Positions 43,236-51,218 of a DNA stretch of 64,000 nt are shown here, one piece after another. A program made the translations under genes and the position numbers. Location of the stretch: assembly GCA_964445525.1 (NCBI GenBank), contig CAYULA010000008.1, positions 1-64,000 on the forward strand, given 5' to 3'. This DNA comes from Penumbrarchaeum sp964445525 (GTDB lineage Archaea > Thermoplasmatota > Penumbrarchaeia > Penumbrarchaeales > Penumbrarchaeaceae). Under the pieces are notes generated by a model, which saw nothing but the letters and a program-made list of their open reading frames with translations, was not told the DNA's origin and searched no databases. Positions within the stretch are counted from its first letter, which is position 1; each line of letters begins with the position of its first letter.

Positions 43236-46184
43236 ATGGCAGACCGTGGAGATGGATCGGAAAGACCCGTGTCCGATCGATACAATTCCCGGGGCCCGGA
43301 CTCTCTCAGGGATTTTTCCTGCGAGGGTGATGCGGGCAGTAGAATAAGGAATATTATCCTCATCTCCACGGATTATGACCTTTTTCTACTCGAGGAAGAA
43401 GGGAGGCTCACCGACCACTTCAGGGATATCTACATAGAAACCGGTTCGACCTTTATCCCCAACATCGACCATGCATCTAACGGACAGGAAGCTATCGACA
43501 AGGTCTCATCCAGGTCTTACGATCTTGTGATCTCATTCAATCAGCCATCGGATTTGGAAATATTTGACCTCTCGGTTGAGATCAAGAAAAAATCACCCGG
43601 AACCAAGGTTGCCCTTCTTGCCAGCAATACACCCGAGGTGAGAAGAATAGTCGATGACGATAGATCCGGGAAACTGGACCTGATAATGACGTGGAACGGG
43701 GACGGGACCATTATAGAAACCATGGTGAGGATCATGGAGGACCTAAAATCCCGAACATGTGACCCAAGAATCCCCGATCCCCTGGAAATCATCATCGGGG
43801 GAAGTGATATCGGAAAGGTATCGGCAATAATGGAGATAGCTCACAGGACCGTTCACTCGGCCTTTCTGGAGATAACCGGGTCCGACCCCACCCCGAGGAG
43901 AAGGAGAAGGCTGAATCGCAGACTGCCGAGAATAATCCCTGTCCTGCTTCACCGAGAAGAGACTTTCAAACCAGATCAGGGAAGAAGGATCGGGGCGGCG
44001 ATATTCCAGGGATCGGGACCTGAGCTGAAGGATGTTCTGCTTTCTGTGGAAGGCAATGATTACCCGGTTCTGTTGGTGACAGACGATGACGGAGAAATCG
44101 GGAGCATTTCCGTCAGTATGATATCCAGCATAAAGCATAATGTGGATCTAGAGGTTAGAAAATTCCTGGAAAATGTCATATTGCCAGAGGATCTGGCCGC
44201 GGAATCAAAAACCGCAATTCCCGGTCCGATACGGGAATTGAGATCGCTCGTCAGGGGTTTGCAGTCGATCGAGGAGACCGATGTAAGCGAGATATTTTCA
44301 ATGGAGAAACTTAAGAGCTGGTTTGACTCAATACTGGAATTCGAGATCGCCAGATGGATCAAAACCCGTTCAGGATCAACCATTGACAAGATGGAACTGA
44401 TAGAGATGGTGAAGCAATCCAGGCTTCTAGATCGAAGAGGCTCCGTAATGGATTACAACCGGGATCAGGGTCCGGGCGAACCCGGAGTGATGAGGATCGG
44501 AAAAGGACCCATGGGCGGCAAGGCCAGAGGGCTTGCATTCATGGACAGGGTGCTATGTCATTCCCTGGACAGCCTGCCGGAAAACTGCAGGGTTTCAATT
44601 CCCCCGATGGTCATAATCTGCACCGACATCTTCTCGGCATTCATGGACCAGAACGGACTTCTGAATGATGAGCTGATAACGCTTTCCGACGAGAGGATCG
44701 CAGATCGCTTCCTGAATGCGGACCTCCCCACAACGCTCCTGGGGGACCTAAGAAGCATTGTCAAGTCCTTCAAGGGGCCCCTCTCCATCAGATCGTCATC
44801 CCTACTGGAAGATGCGGTCTTTCAGCCGTTTGCAGGAGTGTATGCCTCCCTGATGGTGCCCAACAACGATCCTTCAGCCGACAAGAGATTCAAGGACCTC
44901 GCCAGGGCTGTCAAATATGTCTATGCCTCCACCTACTTCAAGGAAGCCAGGGACTATATTCGAGCAACCAGCAACAGGCTCGAGGAGGAGAGGATGGGAG
45001 TTATAATCCAGAGCGTATCAGGGATGAAACACGGGGAACTCTTCTACCCATCCATATCGGGAGTGGCCAGATCCGAGGATTACTGGCCTCTTCCAGGATG
45101 CGGAAGAAAAGAGGGAACCGTCACTATTGCTCTTGGATTGGGAAAGGTTATTGTCGACGGGATGGGCGGGTGGAAATTCTGCCCCCACAGGCCTGGTGTG
45201 TCGATTTTCAACGATGTCAAGGAGTTGATGGATTCGTCACAGAGGAAATTCTTTGCAATCTATCTGGGGTCCTCGGTTCCCGGAGCCCATCCGGAAGAGA
45301 CATCAACCCTCAAGATGGAGCCCATAGAAACCGCCCTGGCCCAGGGAACGGCAGACCTGGTGGTATCCACCTACGATACCCAATCCGACAGATTTTATCC
45401 TGGACCTCACAGGGAAGGACCCAAGGTTGTGGATTTCGCCCCTATCCTGAAGGAGAAAGCGATCAAGCTTCCCGAGGTGGTCCGGGAATTGCTTGCCTCA
45501 GGTGAAAAAGCGCTCGGGGGTCCCGTGGAGATCGAGTTCACGGCAGAACCGGACATCGATAGAAAGGGTCTTTCCGTTCATCTTCTTCAAATCAGGTCCA
45601 TGGTTGCAAGATGGGATTCGGAGGAGGTTGACATATCTCCCCGGGAGGATGAGACCGTATTATTGAGGTCGAAAAAGGTTCTCGGGAACGGAATAGACAG
45701 ATCCTGCCGGGACCTTATCTACATCAAAGATCCGGATTTTGACCTGGCCAACTCCCGTGAGGCGGCAGAGGAGATTTCACGGCTAAACCGGAAGATATCC
45801 GATCTGGGCAGACCCTACATACTCATCGGACCGGGTCGTTTCGGTTCCTCTGACCCATGGCTTGGGATACCCGTGAACTGGTCAGATGTTTCGGGAGCTT
45901 TCGCCATAGTGGAGACGCCGGTGAGGGGGAGAATTATCGATCCTTCCCAGGGATCACATTTCTTTCAGAACATGAGCTCTTTGAAGAGGAGTTATTTCAC
46001 ACTCACCTTCTCGGAGAACGAGAACATGGACCTGACATTATTGGAGAGCCGCACGGAATCGGAAGAAGGGAAACATCTAATCCATGCGGTTCTGAAAGAA
46101 CCTGCCTGCATCAGGATAGACGGGAGAAAGGGAGAAGGAACCATATCGATTCCATCTTCTCAAAAAAGCAACGAAAAGGGATAG
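43236..46184 (+). CDS. PPDK_N-type protein A: degenerate receiver-like domain plus PEP/pyruvate-binding ATP-grasp domain
   Basis: A 982-aa protein. Residues about 37-160 follow the alpha/beta order of a response-regulator receiver (NIILISTDYD ... YDLVISFNQPSD ... TKVALLASNTPE), but the phosphate-accepting Asp position reads Phe. A spacer of about 250 residues follows. The PPDK_N ATP-grasp domain runs from GPMGGKARGLAFM (about 424) through LSIRSSSLLEDAVFQPFAG (about 517) to EIEFTAE and LLQIRS (about 783). A C-terminal domain shared with two other proteins here has LIGPGRFGS (about 862) and GSHFFQN (about 907). The swivelling phospho-histidine domain and the PEP-binding barrel of PEP synthase are absent, so it cannot be an ordinary PEP synthase. 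It sits in an operon behind GDH 3. The reaction is unknown. Confidence 0.82.
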   Translation: MADRGDGSERPVSDRYNSRGPDSLRDFSCEGDAGSRIRNIILISTDYDLFLLEEEGRLTDHFRDIYIETGSTFIPNIDHASNGQEAIDKVSSRSYDLVISFNQPSDLEIFDLSVEIKKKSPGTKVALLASNTPEVRRIVDDDRSGKLDLIMTWNGDGTIIETMVRIMEDLKSRTCDPRIPDPLEIIIGGSDIGKVSAIMEIAHRTVHSAFLEITGSDPTPRRRRRLNRRLPRIIPVLLHREETFKPDQGRRIGAAIFQGSGPELKDVLLSVEGNDYPVLLVTDDDGEIGSISVSMISSIKHNVDLEVRKFLENVILPEDLAAESKTAIPGPIRELRSLVRGLQSIEETDVSEIFSMEKLKSWFDSILEFEIARWIKTRSGSTIDKMELIEMVKQSRLLDRRGSVMDYNRDQGPGEPGVMRIGKGPMGGKARGLAFMDRVLCHSLDSLPENCRVSIPPMVIICTDIFSAFMDQNGLLNDELITLSDERIADRFLNADLPTTLLGDLRSIVKSFKGPLSIRSSSLLEDAVFQPFAGVYASLMVPNNDPSADKRFKDLARAVKYVYASTYFKEARDYIRATSNRLEEERMGVIIQSVSGMKHGELFYPSISGVARSEDYWPLPGCGRKEGTVTIALGLGKVIVDGMGGWKFCPHRPGVSIFNDVKELMDSSQRKFFAIYLGSSVPGAHPEETSTLKMEPIETALAQGTADLVVSTYDTQSDRFYPGPHREGPKVVDFAPILKEKAIKLPEVVRELLASGEKALGGPVEIEFTAEPDIDRKGLSVHLLQIRSMVARWDSEEVDISPREDETVLLRSKKVLGNGIDRSCRDLIYIKDPDFDLANSREAAEEISRLNRKISDLGRPYILIGPGRFGSSDPWLGIPVNWSDVSGAFAIVETPVRGRIIDPSQGSHFFQNMSSLKRSYFTLTFSENENMDLTLLESRTESEEGKHLIHAVLKEPACIRIDGRKGEGTISIPSSQKSNEKG

Positions 46185-46187
46185 CCG

Positions 46188-49100
46188 ATGAAGGAAAACA
46201 ACGGACTCACCGATGAGGATCTCAAAGAAAAGGAGGAGCTCATGGAGAGGAAGAAGGAGCTCGAATGCCTCTACAAGGTGTCGGACATATTGTCCGATCA
46301 ATCCAGGCCCCTGGATGCCATCTTCCAGGAGATCGTGGACGTCCTTCCGGATGCATTTCAATTTCCCAATGAAACACGCGCCAGACTGAGGTACAGGGCA
46401 AGGGATTTCAGGACAGAGGGGTTCATCTCAACCCCATGGTGCCTGACCTCCGGGATCAAGGCAAAGGGAAAGATAATCGGCAACATCGAGGTTTTCTATC
46501 TCCGTGAAAAGCCTAAAAGAGATCACGGGCCCTTCCTCAAGGAAGAGAAAAAGCTGCTGGATTCCATCACCCAGAGGCTGGGAAGGTATCTTGAGTCAAC
46601 CCAGGCCGATATCGAGTTGAAGAGATACAGGGAGATGCTTACGGAGATCTCCGCCCGCGGATCCTCCCATGAGGATAAATCGGATTCCAAGGAAGGGGAA
46701 TGGAGGATCATACTCGATGTACTTCTGAAAACAGATCCTTCGACCCTTTTCATGATAACGAGGAAGATGATCTACTACCTTTCCCATTACAAGGACGTAT
46801 CCTTCGAGGGAATAATGACCGGTCTCTGCCCGATAGACTCGAGGGACTCGGCCTGGTGCGGTATCAACATCCCCAATCCCAGGAGCGATATCGATGCCTT
46901 GAGGAGGGTTGAGGAGTCTGTGTTCGACCTTGCCAAAAACAGCCTTGAATCCAGCGAGATCCTGGATCTGATCACACTCTGGTTGAGACAGTCCAAAACC
47001 AGGCCCCTTCTCTTCGCATCCGAGAAACCCAACATAAGCAGGTCCGAGATAACCGATATCCTGAACCAGTATCTTTCGGTCCCGATAAGCGAGAGATTCC
47101 TATCTCTTGAAGACGGAATGACAATCAGGACGAATCTGATCAGGAGATTCCTCACATCGAGACTTGAATACCTCAACATCGCAAAGAAGTACCTCCGGGT
47201 TGAAGATTTCGCGGAGATAATGGGTTCCATGATAGGCCCCTCCAAGGGCGTCGGCACCCTGGGTGGAAAGGCTTCAGGGATCATTCTCGCTGAGAAGATA
47301 ATCAGAAAGAAGATGGAAAACAAAGGCGACCTTAAGAGGGTCGTATTCGCCAGGTCCTGGTACATAACATCCGATACGATGAGGGATTTCATAAATTACA
47401 ACACTCTCGAGGAAGTGGCCCACATCAAGTACTTCGAACCTGCCGAGATCCGAAACGAGCAGCCGTTCCTTGAGCAGATGTTCAAGAACGGAGTATTCCC
47501 CCAGGAGATCGTCAACGGACTCAAGGATATTCTAAGAGAAGCGGGCGAAACCCCATTGATAGTCAGATCCTCGAGTCATCTGGAGGATTCTTTCGGCGCC
47601 GCCTTCTCCGGGAAATATAAAAGTCTCTTTATCACCAATCAGGGGTCCTTCGAGGAGAGGCTACGGTCTTTGGAAGATGCCATAGCAGAGGTATGGGCTT
47701 CGACCTTCAATCCCAATGCGATCCAGTACAGGAAGGAGAGGGGAATGCTTGACCTTCTGGAATACATGGGGGTCATTATTCAGGAGGTTGTGGGAAAGAG
47801 GGTTGGCGAATATTTCTTCCCCGCATATGCCGGGGTGGCCCTCTCCAACAACGAGTTCCGGTGGTCCTCCAGGATTAGGAGGGAAGATGGAATTTTGAGA
47901 CTGGTGATCGGACTGGGAACCAGGGCGGTGGACAGGGTGGCGGATGACTATCCCACTTTGATTTCACCCAAGAGGCCGCAGCTCAGGGCAAATACCCTCG
48001 TGGACGAGGCTGTTCAGTACAGCCAGAGATTTATGGATGTGATCAACCTGGAGGAAAACCGGCTGGAAACAGTGAAGGTTGATGACCTGATAACAAAATA
48101 CGGCGATATCTATCCCATGCTGAGATCGATCTTCTCCATCTACAGGGAGGGGGCACTCATCTCCCCCACCTCGAGTTTGGTAAACACCGAGGCTGAGGAA
48201 CTGGTGGTGACCTTCAATGGTTTCGACGAAAAACATCCCCATCTGAAATATCTCAACTCCATCCTGGAACTTCTCAAACGGGAACTTGGATACCCCGTCG
48301 ATATCGAGTTCGCCTCCGACGGTAAGGATCTCACCATCCTTCAGTGCAGGCCGCAGACCGAAGCTCAGAAGCTGGATGTGGCACCTCCCCCCCATGATAT
48401 TCCTTCCGAGAACATACTTTTCACGGCCAGCAGATATGTGACCTCCTCGATACTCAAAAACATAGAATATGTGGTCTACGTGGATGCCGAGGAATACGAG
48501 AAACTCTCCACCAGGGAGGAGATGCTGAACGTGGCCAGACTGGTGGGGGATCTGAACGAGAGGCTTCCCAGAAGAAAGTTCATACTTCTGGGACCGGGGA
48601 GATGGGGAAGCCGTGGAGACATCAAACTTGGAGTCCCTGTTCAGTATCAGGATATCAACAACACCTGCCTCCTTGTGGAGGTTGCAAAGAGAAAAGGAGG
48701 CTATCTTCCCGAACTATCTTTCGGAACCCATTTCTTCCAGGACCTTGTCGAGGCCAATATCATGTACCTTCCCCTCTATCCGGACGAGGGAGGATCGACC
48801 CTGAACATCGATCTTCTCACCGGACCTGACAATAAACTGGATGAGTTCGTGGAAAACACGAAGGGTCTGGAAAATGTCATCAGACTGGTGAGGATACCCG
48901 ATGTGTTCAAGGGAGGAACCCTCTCAGTTTACATGGACGGGGACAGGAACGAAGCTCTTGCATACATATCCCCACCGGACCATTCCAGGTGGAGAAGGGA
49001 AAAGATCAACCAGATCATCTCGTCGCTGGACCCCGACAGGTTCGCAATCGTGGGAATTTATCTTGCAGGATCTGTAAAGGATGAAACCGCCGGACCCGCA

Positions 49101-49367
49101 TCGGACATAGACCTTATCATACACTTCAGGGGAACGAGGGAACAGGAGGAGGACCTCATTGCCTGGTTCAACGAATGGAGCAGAAAGCTTGACATCGAGA
49201 ACCAGGAAAGGACCGGCATTACAACAGGAGGACTTCTGGACGTTCACGTGATAACCGACAGGGACATCTCAGAGAAATCCTCATGGGCCGTTCACCTGAA
49301 TTCCGTGTACGGCAAGGCAGAGAAGCTTGAATTGAAACGCGGCAAGGGGAATTTCAAACAACGATGA
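46188..49367 (+). CDS. PPDK_N-type protein B: GAF-like domain, PPDK_N domain, C-terminal nucleotidyltransferase
   Basis: A 1059-aa protein starting three bases after protein A. Residues about 15-145 form a helix plus GAF-like domain (ELECLYKVSDILSD ... TPWCLTSGIKAKGKIIGNIEVFYL ... FLKEEKKLLDSI). A helical part follows, then PPDK_N from VGTLGGKASG (about 358) and PLIVRSSSHLEDSFGAAFSG (about 458) to ILQCRPQTEA (about 717). The shared C-terminal domain has LLGPGRWGS (about 801) and GTHFFQD (about 847). At the end is a pol-beta nucleotidyltransferase: YLAGSVKDETAGPASDIDLI (GS...DxD, about 959-976), then a third acidic residue in LLDVHVI. No phospho-histidine domain is present. Linking a pyruvate/PEP-type kinase fold to a nucleotidyltransferase beside GDH genes suggests a regulator; the target is unknown. 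Its end overlaps the convergent phosphoesterase gene by 14 bases. Confidence 0.82.
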   Translation: MKENNGLTDEDLKEKEELMERKKELECLYKVSDILSDQSRPLDAIFQEIVDVLPDAFQFPNETRARLRYRARDFRTEGFISTPWCLTSGIKAKGKIIGNIEVFYLREKPKRDHGPFLKEEKKLLDSITQRLGRYLESTQADIELKRYREMLTEISARGSSHEDKSDSKEGEWRIILDVLLKTDPSTLFMITRKMIYYLSHYKDVSFEGIMTGLCPIDSRDSAWCGINIPNPRSDIDALRRVEESVFDLAKNSLESSEILDLITLWLRQSKTRPLLFASEKPNISRSEITDILNQYLSVPISERFLSLEDGMTIRTNLIRRFLTSRLEYLNIAKKYLRVEDFAEIMGSMIGPSKGVGTLGGKASGIILAEKIIRKKMENKGDLKRVVFARSWYITSDTMRDFINYNTLEEVAHIKYFEPAEIRNEQPFLEQMFKNGVFPQEIVNGLKDILREAGETPLIVRSSSHLEDSFGAAFSGKYKSLFITNQGSFEERLRSLEDAIAEVWASTFNPNAIQYRKERGMLDLLEYMGVIIQEVVGKRVGEYFFPAYAGVALSNNEFRWSSRIRREDGILRLVIGLGTRAVDRVADDYPTLISPKRPQLRANTLVDEAVQYSQRFMDVINLEENRLETVKVDDLITKYGDIYPMLRSIFSIYREGALISPTSSLVNTEAEELVVTFNGFDEKHPHLKYLNSILELLKRELGYPVDIEFASDGKDLTILQCRPQTEAQKLDVAPPPHDIPSENILFTASRYVTSSILKNIEYVVYVDAEEYEKLSTREEMLNVARLVGDLNERLPRRKFILLGPGRWGSRGDIKLGVPVQYQDINNTCLLVEVAKRKGGYLPELSFGTHFFQDLVEANIMYLPLYPDEGGSTLNIDLLTGPDNKLDEFVENTKGLENVIRLVRIPDVFKGGTLSVYMDGDRNEALAYISPPDHSRWRREKINQIISSLDPDRFAIVGIYLAGSVKDETAGPASDIDLIIHFRGTREQEEDLIAWFNEWSRKLDIENQERTGITTGGLLDVHVITDRDISEKSSWAVHLNSVYGKAEKLELKRGKGNFKQR

Positions 49368-50187
49368 TCCTTTCCGGATCCTCTTTCCCGGCCGGATCGA
49401 ACGTCACAACGACCAGGCCTTCTTCGATCCCGCAGGCCGATATCGACAGTGTCGTACCCAGTCTCTGAAAATAGCTACCGGTAAGATGAAAGGATTCATG
49501 AACATGGCCGTGAAGAGTGACCGGGGGTTGGTGCTTTTCGATGAATTCCTTCACGGCTATGGAACCTATGTGAGGATCAAGGGGGACATGATCTATCATC
49601 TGCCCGTCTATCGCCGCCATATCCAGGTCGGTTCCGTAGGGGGGAGAATGGAAAAGGTAAACAGTCCTTGCAGGTTCACTGATACCTGAAAGTGAACTGA
49701 GGTCATCCTTTATGGTCCTGAATCTCAAGGAGGAAAGATCGATATCGGTTGTGTGAATCCCGTCAAGCGGCGAGATGCACCCCGGATCGAGATACCTGGA
49801 AACATCGAATAGCTCCCAATCCTTCAATCTGAAAGGCGAGGGGTGGACGTAAGGATACCCCACAACGGGAATCCCTCCAACCTCAACTTTCTTCATGGGG
49901 ATATATTCCATTAGACCCCTGTTGTCGGCATCGATCAAGAGGTGCTCGTATTCCTTCGGGTCATCGTTGCCGAGGATTGCAAGAATCCTTGTTCCTATTC
50001 CGATTTTTCTTAGATTTTCAATGGGTTTGAAAAGGAACTCTTCCAGAAATTCTTTGATCCGGCCCCTTCTCGGAAAGAGGTCCCCGCCCAGGAGAGCCGC
50101 TGGTGGGTTCCTCTTCTCAATCTCCTTGAAGAGTTCCCTGTATCTGTTTGGCTTTCCGTGGAGGTCCGATACTGCAAGCCATTTCAT
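49354..50187 (-). CDS. Calcineurin-like metallophosphoesterase
   Basis: A 277-aa cytoplasmic phosphoesterase. Metal-site motifs are in order: VSDLHG (residues 6-11), LGGDLFPRRG (about 34), ILGNDDP (about 70, normally GNHD), an FHSPPYG segment (about 178) and LHGHVHES (about 219). The GNDD variant replaces the usual His with Asp at the phosphate-contact position, as in several archaeal members. The substrate is unknown; relatives act on phosphodiesters or cyclic nucleotides. It is convergent with protein B (14-base overlap) and divergent from the cyanophycinase gene. Confidence 0.85.
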   Translation of the reverse strand: MKWLAVSDLHGKPNRYRELFKEIEKRNPPAALLGGDLFPRRGRIKEFLEEFLFKPIENLRKIGIGTRILAILGNDDPKEYEHLLIDADNRGLMEYIPMKKVEVGGIPVVGYPYVHPSPFRLKDWELFDVSRYLDPGCISPLDGIHTTDIDLSSLRFRTIKDDLSSLSGISEPARTVYLFHSPPYGTDLDMAAIDGQMIDHVPLDPHIGSIAVKEFIEKHQPPVTLHGHVHESFHLTGSYFQRLGTTLSISACGIEEGLVVVTFDPAGKEDPERIIVV

Positions 50188-50287
50188 CGATACCTCATCG
50201 AGGGGTCACCCATAAACCTTTGGAATGATCTGATAAGTCCGATGTCATCTGTATAGAGTGATCAGATTTGATACACCTGACCATCAA

Positions 50288-50297
50288 TTTATATATC
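50288..50297 (+). promoter_or_regulatory. TATA box of the cyanophycin operon
   Basis: tttatatatc lies 22-31 bases before the ATG at 50319, which predicts a leaderless mRNA and argues against the in-frame TTG at 50268. Confidence 0.6.
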
Positions 50298-50318
50298 AAC
50301 TTCATTTCAGTAGGGTTA

Positions 50319-51203
50319 ATGCTTCAAACCCCCGATCTTACAAATTCTTCCAGCCGTAAGACTCCATTGGGACTACTGGTTGCAGTGGGTGGAAACGAGG
50401 ACAAGGAACAGGACCTTTCCATTCTAAGGAGTTTAATCTCTCTTGTGAATAAGGAGGGAAATGAACCTGTAAGGATCGAACTTATCACCACCGCATCTGA
50501 GATCCCAAAAGAAGTGGAAGAAATGTATAAAAAAGCATTTTCCCTGATCGGAGGGAACGATCTGGGAGTGATGCATATTGACAACAGGGAAAAAGCACAG
50601 GATGCTTCCCTCGTAAGAAGATTGAGCAAGGCAGATATAATATTCTTTTCAGGGGGCGATCAACTCAGGATTACCACGATTCTCGGTGGCTCCCCTGTCT
50701 TGAAGGAAGTCAGAAGGAGATATTTCAACGAGAAGGTCATTGTCACCGGAACCAGTGCGGGTGCGGCAGCGATGCCGGATACCATGATATACGGAGGCCT
50801 CGCCACGGAGGCTCTTCTCAAGGGAGCGGTTCACATGACTACCGGAATGGGACTTATCGGGAAGGTAATTATCGACAGCCATTTCATAAAAAGGGGTCGA
50901 TTTTCAAGATTGATGCAAATAGTAAGTTCCAATCCTGTAAATATAGGTCTTGGACTCGGTGAGGATACGGGTGTTGTAATTGAACAGAACCGTTACCTGA
51001 AGGCCATTGGAACCGGCCTAGTGGTGATCTTTGACGGACAGAACCTCCGATATACTAATATAACAGAGGTTTCTGATGGCGATGCAATTGCCATCGAGAA
51101 TATGCATGTTCATACAATCGTGAAGGGTTTCGGATACGATCTATGGGAAAGAAGATACCTCAAACCCGCTGACATGGATTGTCTCGATTTGGTCTGTCAA
51201 TAG
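50319..51203 (+). CDS. cphB: Cyanophycinase
   Basis: A 294-aa serine peptidase (S51 family) that cuts the Asp-Arg polymer cyanophycin to beta-Asp-Arg dipeptides. It shows LLVAVGGNEDKEQ near the start, IIFFSGGDQLRITTILGGSP (about residue 108), the nucleophile VTGTSAGAAAMPDTM (Ser, about residue 147), DSHFIKRGRFSRL and GLGLGEDTGVVIE. The family pattern is complete. There is no signal peptide, so it acts inside the cell. It lies 15 bases before the cyanophycin synthetase gene. Breakdown and synthesis genes in one operon is the common arrangement in bacteria; it is rarely discussed for archaea. Confidence 0.94.
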   Translation: MLQTPDLTNSSSRKTPLGLLVAVGGNEDKEQDLSILRSLISLVNKEGNEPVRIELITTASEIPKEVEEMYKKAFSLIGGNDLGVMHIDNREKAQDASLVRRLSKADIIFFSGGDQLRITTILGGSPVLKEVRRRYFNEKVIVTGTSAGAAAMPDTMIYGGLATEALLKGAVHMTTGMGLIGKVIIDSHFIKRGRFSRLMQIVSSNPVNIGLGLGEDTGVVIEQNRYLKAIGTGLVVIFDGQNLRYTNITEVSDGDAIAIENMHVHTIVKGFGYDLWERRYLKPADMDCLDLVCQ

Positions 51204-51218
51204 AAAGGGGACATTGGA

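Noticed and set aside
43236..46184. Annotation as phosphoenolpyruvate synthase or pyruvate phosphate dikinase
   Set aside because: Only the N-terminal nucleotide-binding domain type is present; the phospho-histidine domain and the PEP/pyruvate barrel are missing in all three paralogues.
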